Origin: JACPFV01 sp038043245
GTDB lineage: Bacteria > Pseudomonadota > Gammaproteobacteria > Nevskiales > Nevskiaceae
Direction: 5' to 3'
Length of the DNA stretch: 64,000 nucleotides
NCBI GenBank assembly: GCA_038043245.1
Contig: JBBTCH010000012.1
Location: 23,496-87,495 of the forward strand
Shown: in pieces, positions 43,217 to 53,313 of the stretch
Layout: each line of letters begins with the position of its first letter
How positions within the stretch are numbered: position 1 is the first letter of the stretch
Translations under genes and position numbers: made by a program
Notes under the pieces: model-generated
Database searches by the model: none
What the model was told of the DNA's origin: nothing
The model's input: only the letters and a program-made list of their open reading frames with translations

Positions 43217-43663
43217 ATGAGTGCCGCGAACACCATTGAACCCGTGATCTGGGAGGGCAGCCCTTCCCAGTGGATTAATTTCCCGACCTTTCTGTTGTGC
43301 GCGCTCTTCTGCTGGCTGGTGCTGCCGATCTTCTACGCGTTTTGGCGCTGGCTCGAGACCCGCTGCTTCACCTACAGCGTGACCACCGACCGCATCATCA
43401 TGCGACAAGGCGTGTTCTCCAAGCGCACCGATGAGCTCGAACTCTATCGGGTGAAGGACGCGACGCTGCTGGAACCGTTCTGGCTGCGTCTGGTTTCGCT
43501 CGGTCGCATCGTGCTGACGACGTCTGACCGAACCACGCCCATCGTCCAGCTCAACGCAGTGCCCGACGCGGCCAAGTTGCGTGAGGAGATACGGCGCAAC
43601 GTCGAGCGCCTGCGCGCCCAGAAAGGCATTCGCGAAATGGATGTCGGCGAAGTGGTTCGTTGA
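43217..43663 (+). CDS. PH-domain (bPH2-type) membrane protein
   Basis: 148 aa. An N-terminal EPVIWEGSPSQWINFPTFLL leads into a hydrophobic helix pair (LLCALFCWLVLPIFYAFW), then CFTYSVTTDRIIMRQGVFSK, the YdbT/bPH2 pattern, ending in IVLTTSDRTTPIV. Function is unknown; such proteins are usually in the inner membrane. It lies 19 bases after glyS. Confidence 0.82.
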   Translation: MSAANTIEPVIWEGSPSQWINFPTFLLCALFCWLVLPIFYAFWRWLETRCFTYSVTTDRIIMRQGVFSKRTDELELYRVKDATLLEPFWLRLVSLGRIVLTTSDRTTPIVQLNAVPDAAKLREEIRRNVERLRAQKGIREMDVGEVVR

Positions 43664-43669
43664 GACGGC

Positions 43670-44212
43670 ATGAAATACGTGATTCTGGATCGCGATGGTG
43701 TCATCAACGAAGACTCCGACGCGTACATCAAATCCGTTGCGGAGTGGAAGCCGATTCCCGGCAGTCTCGAAGCGATTGCGCGGCTATGCCAGGCGGGTTG
43801 GCGGGTACTGGTGGCGAGCAACCAGTCCGCGATCGGCCGCGGGCTGATGGATTACGACGCGCTGTTCGCCATCCACGACCGCATTCAACGCGCGCTCGCC
43901 GAACTCGGTGGACGGGTGGACGCGATTTCGTTTGCACCCGAAACGCCGGACCAGCCGTCTCTGATGCGCAAGCCCAAGCCGGGGATGCTGCTGGATCTGG
44001 GCAAACGCCTGAACCTCAGCTTGGAAGGCGTACCGGTGGTGGGTGATTCGCTGCGCGACATCGAAGCCGCGCGCGCCGCCAAGGCCAGACCCATTCTCGT
44101 GCGCACCGGCAACGGCCAGCGGACGCAGCAAGAACATGCCAAAGAACTGGCCGGAGTGGCGGTGTTCGATGACCTCGCCGCGGTTGCAGCAGATTTGCTG
44201 AGCGTCAGCTGA
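43670..44212 (+). CDS. gmhB: D-glycero-beta-D-manno-heptose 1,7-bisphosphate 7-phosphatase
   Basis: 180 aa HAD phosphatase for LPS heptose synthesis. The nucleophile motif is ILDRDGVINED, motif II is in LVASNQSAIGRG, and KPKPGMLLDL and VVGDSLRDIEAA complete the set. The zinc-loop cysteines seen in many GmhB proteins are missing (SFAPETPDQP), as in the non-zinc HAD relatives. It starts 6 bases after the PH-domain gene. Convergent with folB. Confidence 0.88.
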   Translation: MKYVILDRDGVINEDSDAYIKSVAEWKPIPGSLEAIARLCQAGWRVLVASNQSAIGRGLMDYDALFAIHDRIQRALAELGGRVDAISFAPETPDQPSLMRKPKPGMLLDLGKRLNLSLEGVPVVGDSLRDIEAARAAKARPILVRTGNGQRTQQEHAKELAGVAVFDDLAAVAADLLSVS

Positions 44213-44563
44213 CTATTTTTTACGCTCGATTTTCACACCCACGGTTTCGGTATGTGCCACCGCCCCGGGTTTGTGCACGCTGATGCGCACAGTGCTCGCC
44301 GCGAATTCCCCCAGTAGTTTTGCTGCCAGCGCTTCGGCTAGGCTTTCGATCAGCTGAAATTGGCTGTCGCGCACCAGCGCGGCGGCGACTTCCGCCACGC
44401 GGTGGTAGTCGAGCGCGTGCTTGAGATCGTCAGCTTTCGCTGCCTTGCGGATGTCGGTGTCGAGCTCGATATCCAGCAGCAGCGTGCGCAGCCGCTTGCG
44501 CTCCCAGGCGTGCACGCCGATGACGCCCTCGACCTTGAGTTTGCGGATGAAGACGGTATCCAT
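44213..44563 (-). CDS. folB: Dihydroneopterin aldolase
   Basis: 116 aa. Folate synthesis enzyme making 6-hydroxymethyl-dihydropterin; often also an epimerase. DTVFIRKLKVEGVIGVHAWE with the catalytic Glu, and the C-terminal HKPGAVAHTETVGVKIER, match the family. The ATG lies at the edge of the CTCTCCCC-type repeat, whose minus strand gives GAGGGGT as the ribosome site. Confidence 0.93.
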   Translation of the reverse strand: MDTVFIRKLKVEGVIGVHAWERKRLRTLLLDIELDTDIRKAAKADDLKHALDYHRVAEVAAALVRDSQFQLIESLAEALAAKLLGEFAASTVRISVHKPGAVAHTETVGVKIERKK

Positions 44564-44607
44564 ACCCCTCACCCTAGCCCTCTCCCCTGCTTAGGGGAGA
44601 GGGAAAA
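44564..44607. repeat. CTCTCCCC-type repeat between folB and tsaD
   Basis: ACCCCTCACCCTAGCCCTCT then CCCCTGCTTAGGGGAGAGGG. It holds the tsaD stop codon and encodes the tail SPLSRGEG of TsaD, and it gives the folB ribosome site. Confidence 0.8.
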
Positions 44608-45623
44608 TTATCTGGGGGCTGCAATTCGTTGAGCGGCCAGCGCACGCGCAGAGCCAGCGCGCCGTCGGCCGCGCGGCCATCGGCGAGTCGGGCCCAGCCG
44701 GCGTAAGCGATCATCGCGGCATTGTCGGTGCAGAACTCAGGGCGTGGGAAGAACAGCTGCGCGCTTCGCTTAGCGGCCAGGGCCTGCAACTGTTCGCGCA
44801 AGCGCCGGTTGGCGCCGACGCCACCCGCAACGACGAGGCTGCGATAGCCGGCCTGATCCAGCGCCCGCGCGCATTTGATGGCCAGCGTTTCGGTCACGGC
44901 TTCTTCAAACGCCTTGGCGATGTCGGCCTTGTCCTGGTCGCTGGCGTTCTTCGGTAGCGCAGTAAGCACTGCGGTCTTCAAGCCGCTGAAACTGAAGTCG
45001 AGCCCGGGTCGGTCGGTCATGGGGCGCGGAAAGTCATAGCGCGGATTCGGCCGGCCCTGCTGCGCCAGCGCCGCCAGCGCCGGCCCGCCGGGATACGGCA
45101 GGTCGAGCAGCTTGGCGGTTTTGTCGAAGGCCTCGCCGGCGGCGTCGTCGAGACTTTCGCCAAGAATCTTGTAGCGGCCTACGCCTTCGACACCGACCAG
45201 CAGCGTGTGCCCGCCCGATACCAAGAGGGCAAGGAACGGAAACTCCGGCCGCTTTTCTTCCAGCATCGGCGCCAGCAGATGCGCTTCCATGTGGTGGACC
45301 GGAATCAGCTTCAAGCCGTGCGCGGCCGCCAATCCGGCTGCCACCGCACCACCGACCATCAGCGCACCAATCAACCCTGGTCCTGCGGTGTAGGCGACGG
45401 CCTCAAGCTCGCCGACCTGAACGCCGGCCTGTTCGAGCACCGAGCGGATCAGCGGATTGATGCGGCGGATGTGGTCGCGCGAGGCCAGTTCCGGCACCAC
45501 GCCGCCGTACTCGGCGTGCAACTTCACCTGCGAATACAGGGTGTGCGCGAGCAATCCGCGCGCGCCGTCATAGACGGCGACGGCAGTTTCGTCGCAGGAG
45601 GTTTCGATACCGAGGACAGCCAT
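44574..45623 (-). CDS. tsaD: tRNA N6-threonylcarbamoyltransferase TsaD
   Basis: 349 aa. Adds threonylcarbamoyl to A37 of ANN-decoding tRNAs with TsaB and TsaE. VLGIETSCDETAVAVYDG is the ASKHA start. Metal histidines are in VHHMEAHLLAP and a metal Asp in CTDNAAMIAYAG. The last ~11 residues (NFPSPLSRGEG) are repeat-encoded and not part of the conserved fold. It is divergent from rpsU, the classic arrangement. Confidence 0.95.
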   Translation of the reverse strand: MAVLGIETSCDETAVAVYDGARGLLAHTLYSQVKLHAEYGGVVPELASRDHIRRINPLIRSVLEQAGVQVGELEAVAYTAGPGLIGALMVGGAVAAGLAAAHGLKLIPVHHMEAHLLAPMLEEKRPEFPFLALLVSGGHTLLVGVEGVGRYKILGESLDDAAGEAFDKTAKLLDLPYPGGPALAALAQQGRPNPRYDFPRPMTDRPGLDFSFSGLKTAVLTALPKNASDQDKADIAKAFEEAVTETLAIKCARALDQAGYRSLVVAGGVGANRRLREQLQALAAKRSAQLFFPRPEFCTDNAAMIAYAGWARLADGRAADGALALRVRWPLNELQPPDNFPSPLSRGEG

Positions 45624-45638
45624 GCGCCATTTTGCCGG

Positions 45639-45667
45639 TTGCGGCGCCGGGGCGGGATAGCTAGAAT
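45639..45667 (+). promoter_or_regulatory. Sigma-70 promoter of the rpsU operon
   Basis: TTGCGG (45639-45644), a 17-base spacer and TAGAAT (45662-45667). It lies between the divergent tsaD and rpsU and would drive rpsU-yqeY-dnaG-rpoD. Confidence 0.6.
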
Positions 45668-45708
45668 CGCGCCCCTTTCGGCCAGCCTCACCAACGAGTC
45701 TTCAGAAT

Positions 45709-45924
45709 ATGCCCAGCGTTCGCATCAAGGAAAACGAAACTTTCGAAGTCGCCCTGCGCCGTTTCAAGCGCACCTGTGAAAAGGCCGGCACCCTCACCGA
45801 CCTGCGCAAGAAAGAGTTCTTTGAGAAGCCGAGCCAGATCGCCAAGCGCAAGCGCGCGGCGGCGGTGAAGCGTCAGGAAAAGCGCGTCTCGCGCGATTCG
45901 CTCAACCGCGTGCGGATGTACTAA
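45709..45924 (+). CDS. rpsU: 30S ribosomal protein S21
   Basis: 71 aa, exact family length. PSVRIKENETFEVALRRFKR and the basic C-terminus AKRKRAAAVKRQEKRVSR are diagnostic. S21 helps translation initiation. First gene of the macromolecular-synthesis operon. Confidence 0.97.
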   Translation: MPSVRIKENETFEVALRRFKRTCEKAGTLTDLRKKEFFEKPSQIAKRKRAAAVKRQEKRVSRDSLNRVRMY

Positions 45925-45929
45925 GTCTC

Positions 45930-45948
45930 TTCCGCCGTTCTGGCGGAA
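45930..45948 (+). terminator. Possible attenuator hairpin after rpsU
   Basis: TTCCGCC, loop GTTCT, GGCGGAA. No strong T run follows, so it would be a partial terminator or processing site, as the rpsU-dnaG spacer is in E. coli. Confidence 0.4.
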
Positions 45949-45959
45949 TCGAGTTTCCG

Positions 45960-46406
45960 ATGTCTTTCAAGATTCGTCTTCAGGACGACATGAAGGCCGC
46001 CCTCAAGGGGGGCGAAGCCCTGCGTTTGTCGGTCGTGCGCATGGCGCTGGCCGAAGTCAAAAAATACGAGGCCGACAAGGGCGTCGAGCCCGACGAAGCC
46101 ACGGCGCTCGCCCTGTTCGAGAAAATGGTCAAGCAGCGCCGCGACTCCGAAACCCAGTTCCGCACCGGCAACCGCCCGGAACTCGCCGACAAGGAAGCCG
46201 CCGAAATAAAGATCCTTCTGGCCTATCTGCCGCAGGCACTTGGCGAAGCCGAAGTCGCCGCACTGATTGAACAGGCGGTGAAGGAAACCGCTGCCGCCGG
46301 CGCCAAGGACATGGGCAAGGTCATGGCGTGGATCAAACCCAAGGTCGCGGGTCGCACCGACATGGGCAAGCTGTCGGGCCTGATTAAAGCGAAGCTGGCA
46401 GGCTGA
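45960..46406 (+). CDS. yqeY: GatB/YqeY domain protein
   Basis: 148 aa. SFKIRLQDDMKAALKGGEAL and RDSETQFRTGNRPELADKEA then ILLAYLPQALGE are typical. The C-terminal region resembles the GatB tail that binds tRNA. Role unknown. It lies between rpsU and dnaG, a common placement. Confidence 0.92.
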   Translation: MSFKIRLQDDMKAALKGGEALRLSVVRMALAEVKKYEADKGVEPDEATALALFEKMVKQRRDSETQFRTGNRPELADKEAAEIKILLAYLPQALGEAEVAALIEQAVKETAAAGAKDMGKVMAWIKPKVAGRTDMGKLSGLIKAKLAG

Positions 46407-46411
46407 AGCCT

Positions 46412-46467
46412 GTCATCCCGAGCAACGCGAGGGATCTGATCAGATTCCTCACTACGTTCGGAATGAC
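46412..46467. repeat. GTCATCCCGAGC...GGAATGAC repeat
   Basis: GTCATCCCGAGCAACGCGAG then GGATCT, ending CGTTCGGAATGAC. It fills the yqeY-dnaG gap in the operon. Confidence 0.75.
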
Positions 46468-46489
46468 ACACGACCGCTAAACTGGCCGC

Positions 46490-48229
46490 ATGGCCGGACG
46501 CATCCCCGAAAGCTTCATCCACGACCTGCTCGCGCGCACCGACATCGTCGAGGTGATTGGCGCACGGCTGGAACTGAAGCGCGCGGGCAAGGAATTCAAG
46601 GCGCGTTCGCCATTCACCAACGAAAAGACGCCGTCGTTCTACGTCAATCCGTCGAAGCAGATGTTCTTCGACTTCAGCTCGGGCAAGAACGGCACCGCAG
46701 TCAGCTTCCTCATGGAATACGACCGTCTCACATTCGTCGAGGCGATCGAGGAGCTGGCGCGCAAGGCCGGCATCGAAGTGCCGCGCGAAGGGGGCGGTGA
46801 GACTGAACGTATCGTGATGGACGGCCCGCTCGATGCGCTGGCCGCCGCCGAGCGATTTTTCAAGACACAACTGCGCAGTCACCAGCCGGCGATTGATTAC
46901 CTGAAAAAGCGCGGCATCAATGGCGAAACCGCCAAGCGTTTCGGCATCGGCTACGCGCCGGAATCCTGGGATGCGCTGAGCAAACAATTCCAGAACTCGG
47001 AATATGCGCTCAACGCGGGCTTGTTGATCAAGAAAGACAGCGGCGGCGTCTATGACCGCTTCCGCAATCGTGTGATGTTCCCGATCCGCGACACGCGCGG
47101 CCGCACCATCGGTTTTGGCGGCCGCACGCTGGCCAACGATCCGGCGAAATACCTGAATTCCCCCGAGACGCCGCTGTTTCACAAGGGCCGCAACCTCTAC
47201 GGACTTTACGAGGCGCGGCAGTCGTCGAACAACCTGCGCTATCTGCTGGTGGTCGAGGGCTACATGGACGCGGTGATGCTGGCGCAGCACGGCATCCCGG
47301 AAGTGGTGGCGACGCTGGGCACCGCGACCACGCGCGATCATCTCCATCTGCTGTTCAAGTCCACCAGCCGCGTGGTGTTCTGCTTCGACGGCGACCGCGC
47401 TGGCCGTGCCGCCGCCTGGCGCGGGTTGGAACAGGCATTGCCGGAAGTCTACGAAGGCCGCGAATGCCTGTTCATGTTCCTGCCTGAAGGCCAAGACCCC
47501 GATACGTTGGTGCAGGAAATCGGCGCCGACGAGTTCCGCGCGCGCGTTGAAAAAGCGCAGCCGCTGTCGGATTTCCTGATCGGCGAACTGTCGAAACAAG
47601 TGAACCTGGCCAGCGCCGACGGGCGCGCGAAGCTGGCGACGCTGGCGCAGCCGTATCTGGCGCGCCTGCGCGAAGGCCCGTTGCGCGCATTGATTCTGGA
47701 CGAGCTGACCAAGCTCACACGGCTGTCGCGCACGGACCTCGACCGCGTGCCAGCGCCCGCCTCGGCACCCGCCGCTGCCACGGAAGCTGAAACCGACGCC
47801 GTGCAGCCGATCAAGCGAGCGCTGCAGCTGCTGCTGGAACAACCGGCGCTTGCCGCGCAGGTCGCCGCGCCTGATTTGCTGTTGGCGTCCGGCGCCGCAG
47901 GCGTCAAGGTGCTGGTGCAGACGCTGGAGCATTTCCGCGCCGAGCCAAAATCCACCGTCGCGCAGCTGCTGGAGCGCTGGCGCGACACACCGGAAGGCCG
48001 TGCGCTGCAAAGGCTGGCGGCGATGCCGACGCAACTCGATGACGATGCCGCGCGCGCCGAGTTTTCTGAAATTCTGCTGCACCTGAGTGGTAAGGCACTG
48101 CGCGAATCCGCCGAGGCATATGCGAAGGCCGCCCGCGAACGCACGCTTTCCGCCGCGGAACTGCACGACTGGCAGCGCATCACCCAGCAGCTGGCACAGA
48201 GCAAGGGTCGGTCCCACGCCGAGACGTGA
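46490..48229 (+). CDS. dnaG: DNA primase with zinc-ligand-free N-terminal domain
   Basis: 579 aa. Makes RNA primers at the replication fork. The TOPRIM core has VVEGYMDAVML and VFCFDGDRAGRAA. The N-terminus (RIPESFIHDLLARTDIVEVI) is normal. The CHC2 zinc ligands are all replaced: CPFH is SPFT (residues 40-43) and the Cys-x2-Cys pair is D61 and S64 (FFDFSSGKNG). The rest of that domain (NEKTPSF, SFLMEYDRL) is conserved. The C-terminal DnaB-binding domain is present. Full length, so probably functional. Confidence 0.95.
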   Translation: MAGRIPESFIHDLLARTDIVEVIGARLELKRAGKEFKARSPFTNEKTPSFYVNPSKQMFFDFSSGKNGTAVSFLMEYDRLTFVEAIEELARKAGIEVPREGGGETERIVMDGPLDALAAAERFFKTQLRSHQPAIDYLKKRGINGETAKRFGIGYAPESWDALSKQFQNSEYALNAGLLIKKDSGGVYDRFRNRVMFPIRDTRGRTIGFGGRTLANDPAKYLNSPETPLFHKGRNLYGLYEARQSSNNLRYLLVVEGYMDAVMLAQHGIPEVVATLGTATTRDHLHLLFKSTSRVVFCFDGDRAGRAAAWRGLEQALPEVYEGRECLFMFLPEGQDPDTLVQEIGADEFRARVEKAQPLSDFLIGELSKQVNLASADGRAKLATLAQPYLARLREGPLRALILDELTKLTRLSRTDLDRVPAPASAPAAATEAETDAVQPIKRALQLLLEQPALAAQVAAPDLLLASGAAGVKVLVQTLEHFRAEPKSTVAQLLERWRDTPEGRALQRLAAMPTQLDDDAARAEFSEILLHLSGKALRESAEAYAKAARERTLSAAELHDWQRITQQLAQSKGRSHAET

Positions 48230-48244
48230 ACCCGCCCAGCGGGT

Positions 48245-48250
48245 TATAAT
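48245..48250 (+). promoter_or_regulatory. Candidate -10 (TATAAT) before rpoD
   Basis: A perfect TATAAT in the dnaG-rpoD gap, 48 bases before the chosen rpoD start. The -35 is not clear. It may give rpoD an internal promoter. Confidence 0.4.
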
Positions 48251-48297
48251 TTATGGTTCCCCCGCACCTTAATGCCCCGCTTCCGGCCCGCACGCTC

Positions 48298-50124
<1,827 letters not shown>

Positions 50125-50126
50125 AG

Positions 50127-50289
50127 CTAGTGGCTGCGCACGCGGGAAACCGCGTCGCGCCAGTCTGAGTACAGTTGATCGGCCTCGGCTATCGGTATCG
50201 CCGGGGTAAACCGCCGCTCGGTCTGCACATAGCTTCGAGATTTCATCGAGCGATGAATAGACGCCCTCGTGCAGGCCGGCGAGGAAGAT
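50127..50289 (-). pseudogene. Displaced, frameshifted 3' end of glpK
   Basis: On the minus strand this encodes FLAGLHEGVYSSLDEISKL, then a 1-base insertion, then QTERRFTPAIPIAEADQLYS and WRDAVSRVRSH with a TAG stop. With the shift allowed, 42 of 52 residues equal the C-terminus of the intact GlpK at 53393. Similarity ends near 50289, so only the 3' ~163 bases exist. It ends convergently 2 bases from rpoD. Confidence 0.85.
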
Positions 50290-50314
50290 ATCCGCATCGT
50301 GTACGGTCTCGCCC

Positions 50315-51451
50315 ATGGAACTGTTCGCAGTCTCTCCCCCCGGTATCGAAGCCCTTCTCCAGCGCGAGTTGGCCGCGCTTGGCATCAAGGGACGGGCCGT
50401 GCCCGGAGGCGTGGAGCTGCAGGGCGACGCCGCCACGATCCGGCGTGTGAACCTTGAGTCACGCTTGGCGTCGCGCCTGCTGCTGCGCATCGGTCGCTTC
50501 GAGACGGAATACCTCAACGAACTCGAGAAACTCACCGCGAAGCTCGACGTGGCGCCGTTCCTCCGCGCCGACGAGCCGCTGGCGGTGCGTGCCACCTGCC
50601 GCAAATCGCGCATCTACCATTCGGGGGCGGCCGAAGAGCGCGTCAGCCGGGCGCTCGCCAAGAAGCTCGGTGCCGACCTGACATTGGCGAAGGCCGACCT
50701 CGATGAGGACGACGCGCCGCCGCAGACCGTGCTCGTGCGATTCGACCACGACGTCTGCACGCTGAGCCTCGACACCTCGGGCGCGCACCTGCACAAGCGC
50801 GGCTACCGCCTCGAGACCGCCAAGGCACCGCTGCGCGAGACCCTCGCCGCAGCCGTGCTGGCAGAAGCCGGCTACCGAGGCGATGAGGCCTTCGTCGATC
50901 CCCTGTGCGGGTCCGGCACCTTCGCCATCGAGGCGGCGATGATGGCGACGCGCACGGCTCCGGGCCGCCTGCGCAGATTCGCGTTCGAGCGCTGGCCCTC
51001 GCACGACGCGGGCGCGATGCGTCTGCTGCGCGCCGCAGCCGATGCGCGCCGCCGCCCGGCTCCGGCCCCGATCGTCGCCAGCGACCGCGACGAGGGCGCC
51101 GTCGGCATCGCCCGGCGAAACGCCGAGCGCGCCCAGGTCGAGATCGCCGTACGCCACCACGCGCTGTCCGATTCGCAACCGCCCGCCAGCCAAGGCGTGC
51201 TGCTGACCAATCCGCCTTACGGCGTGCGCGTTGGCAATCCCGCGCAGCTGCGCGACCTCTACGCCACGATCGGCAAACTCGCGAGCCGTCAGTTTGCGGA
51301 ATGGACCTTCGGCTTCATCACCACCGATGAGCGGCTGGCGCAGGCCAGCGGGCTCTCCGTCACCCGGTTGGGCCCGCCCGTGCCTCACGGTGGACTCAAG
51401 ATAAAACTCTACCTGCGCGAAGCCGCCGCGATGCCGGCTCGCGGCAGTTAG
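50315..51451 (+). CDS. THUMP-domain RNA N2-guanine methyltransferase (RlmL-N type)
   Basis: 378 aa. The N-terminal THUMP region (ELFAVSPPGIEALLQRELAA; RIYHSGAAEERVSRAL) precedes UPF0020-type SAM methyltransferase motifs: VDPLCGSGTFAIEAAMMA and the catalytic NPPYG near residue 301. It resembles the N-terminal half of RlmL (23S m2G2445). GC-rich, like the host. It starts 26 bases from the displaced glpK end and is convergent with the DUF4276 gene. Confidence 0.85.
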   Translation: MELFAVSPPGIEALLQRELAALGIKGRAVPGGVELQGDAATIRRVNLESRLASRLLLRIGRFETEYLNELEKLTAKLDVAPFLRADEPLAVRATCRKSRIYHSGAAEERVSRALAKKLGADLTLAKADLDEDDAPPQTVLVRFDHDVCTLSLDTSGAHLHKRGYRLETAKAPLRETLAAAVLAEAGYRGDEAFVDPLCGSGTFAIEAAMMATRTAPGRLRRFAFERWPSHDAGAMRLLRAAADARRRPAPAPIVASDRDEGAVGIARRNAERAQVEIAVRHHALSDSQPPASQGVLLTNPPYGVRVGNPAQLRDLYATIGKLASRQFAEWTFGFITTDERLAQASGLSVTRLGPPVPHGGLKIKLYLREAAAMPARGS

Positions 51452-51520
51452 CTGACTTGGCCACAATCCAAAGCAAACATTGCCTCACCAATGCAGACAG
51501 CTTTCGATCAACGTGTCGAG

Positions 51521-52114
51521 TTACAGCGGCGTCAATTTTTGATCTAATTCCTTGCATAATTTTCTGAATGATCTACAGCGATCAAGCGCCTCTTGCATAT
51601 CCATATGCGCTGCGAAGGCTGGCTGGTCGGTAGTTTCTCCGTATCGACAGTCTGGCATGCGCCGACCGAGCCAACCTTTTGCATCGCGCGGTCCCTCCGG
51701 ATCAATGAGGAGGTCAGCCGCATCTATCGACAACCCGCGATGTCCATTGAGCGAAGAGGCAGCCCCGATAAACCATGCCTCAAACTCGCGATTTGCCAGA
51801 ACTACCGAGACGGAATGGCTAGGTAGTATTGCAACAGCCCGGCGTAGGATTTCTGGTCCGGCAGTACCAGGGCAATCATCGTCCGCATCAAGTATCACGA
51901 GCACCCAACCACTTTCGCCACACTTGCTCGCAGCCAACCGGAGGTAGCGCTCAAACTCCTCAGGCCTGTTTAAAAAGCGATTGCGAGGAACTCGTATTGG
52001 GTACTGAACATCGAGAAAGGCCCCAGCGCGTCGCCAAGGGGCCATTCGTCTGAGCAACAGCGGCAACGCTTGAACCTCTCCATGACCTTCAACTACGCAT
52101 GCCACGCGAGTCAA
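51521..52114 (-). CDS. DUF4276 protein (TOPRIM-like nuclease)
   Basis: 197 aa. VACVVEGHGEVQALPLLLRR gives the acidic Glu of a TOPRIM-like core (Glu9, Glu13), and VLVILDADDD provides the DxD (Asp76/Asp78). DUF4276 proteins usually pair with AAA ATPases in defence loci. The ATG overlaps the ATPase stop (ATGA). Lower GC than the host, with many rare codons, so probably acquired. No catalysis is proven. Confidence 0.85.
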   Translation of the reverse strand: MTRVACVVEGHGEVQALPLLLRRMAPWRRAGAFLDVQYPIRVPRNRFLNRPEEFERYLRLAASKCGESGWVLVILDADDDCPGTAGPEILRRAVAILPSHSVSVVLANREFEAWFIGAASSLNGHRGLSIDAADLLIDPEGPRDAKGWLGRRMPDCRYGETTDQPAFAAHMDMQEALDRCRSFRKLCKELDQKLTPL

Positions 52115-53313
52115 ACTAAATCTCCGTCGAACAAGTCACCTTGATTCGCGAATTGCTCGCTCAATGCCGCCGGATCGGGTTGGATCTGCCCAAGCTTCAG
52201 GAGCTCGCCTGCAGAGAAGAGGTTGTTGCGTATTGCATCCCTTGACGCTTGGTCAATCGGTGCGAGTTTCGTTTCTCCAGAATCAGACAGCACCGCAAGG
52301 ATCTGATCGTCGCGAACAGATCGGTCGTCCAGCAAATCGGGGCTGTGACTCGTGATTATGACTTGGGTGTGTTTCGATGCGCGTTCCAATGCTTCCCGTA
52401 ATGCTGCACTCGCACCCGGGTGGAGCGCAGTCTCTGGTTCTTCGATACCTATTAAGGTGGGCGCAAAATCGGGATTGCTCTGAAATAAGGCGGTCAATAC
52501 ACCCAGTGCCCTTAGAGTTCCATCGGACATGTTTTGTGCAGCGAATCGCCATGGATCATGTGCGCCGGGAACGTCTTGGCGAAACTCTAGCGTTTCCATT
52601 GGCCCCACCTGTTGCCGCTTTACAGCATGAACGGTAGGGACCACCGTGCGGAGATATTCCTCCACGGTGCGTAGCGCTTGGGGATTCACGCGTTCCAAAT
52701 GCCCGATGACGCTCGCGATGTTTTCTCCCACCGCCTTAAGCAAACGACCTTCCTGGGGCTTCTGAAGCTCCCGCATGAGCTTGGGGTTGAGGTTGTAGAA
52801 ACCCATAGCGGTGAGTGCGTCAAAGACCGGACGAAAAGCGCTCAGGCCGGATAGGGCAACCAAAGCCAGTCTATCTTTCGTTAGCGCTGGCAAAGATGTC
52901 TCGCTACTTCTCTTTACTTCGCCGCGCTCAACGCGAAAGTATGGTCCCTTGCCAGTCGGACCAAGTCGGCATTCTTCGGTCTGCACTTCAAACCCTCGGT
53001 TCTTCAGGGCGCCAACATTGAACGCGTAATGGCCAACTGTTCCCTTAAGGACGAAGTCGAGCCTAATCGCGAAATGAGTTGGGTGACCACTTGAGCGACG
53101 TCTAACTTCGCCTAGACCGCCCCTTAGGCTTAAGGCTTGATCCAAAGAGCTGGTCAGCGCATCTGAAACCATATGAAGCGCATCTACGAAGTTGCTCTTA
53201 CCGGCGCCGTTTGGGCCGACTAGGTAGGTCAAGGGCCCGAGCGTTACCTGGCAAGTACCGATGCTCCGATAGTTGCGCAGAGTGACGCGCGTGACAAATG
53301 TCGAGGTTCCCAT
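52111..53313 (-). CDS. AAA-family ABC-type ATPase (AAA_15/AAA_21)
   Basis: 400 aa. Walker A GPNGAGKS (33-40), ABC signature-like MSDGTLR, Walker B LIGIEEPE and the switch His in ITSHSPDLLD. TRVTLRNYRSIGTCQVTLGP opens it, as in RecF/OLD/RloC-type ATPases. These pair with TOPRIM or DUF4276 nucleases in phage defence. Lower-GC composition. It starts 79 bases after the glpK stop on the same strand, so read-through from glpK is possible. Confidence 0.88.
   Translation of the reverse strand: MGTSTFVTRVTLRNYRSIGTCQVTLGPLTYLVGPNGAGKSNFVDALHMVSDALTSSLDQALSLRGGLGEVRRRSSGHPTHFAIRLDFVLKGTVGHYAFNVGALKNRGFEVQTEECRLGPTGKGPYFRVERGEVKRSSETSLPALTKDRLALVALSGLSAFRPVFDALTAMGFYNLNPKLMRELQKPQEGRLLKAVGENIASVIGHLERVNPQALRTVEEYLRTVVPTVHAVKRQQVGPMETLEFRQDVPGAHDPWRFAAQNMSDGTLRALGVLTALFQSNPDFAPTLIGIEEPETALHPGASAALREALERASKHTQVIITSHSPDLLDDRSVRDDQILAVLSDSGETKLAPIDQASRDAIRNNLFSAGELLKLGQIQPDPAALSEQFANQGDLFDGDLV

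Noticed and set aside
43670..44212. GmhB lacking zinc-loop cysteines as degenerate
   Set aside because: Catalytic HAD motifs are complete, and the loop varies among relatives.
46223..48217. Very long open frame opposite dnaG
   Set aside because: Antisense to a complete, motif-bearing DnaG. High GC makes long reverse frames common, and its translation is low-complexity Arg/Gln/Ala without domains.
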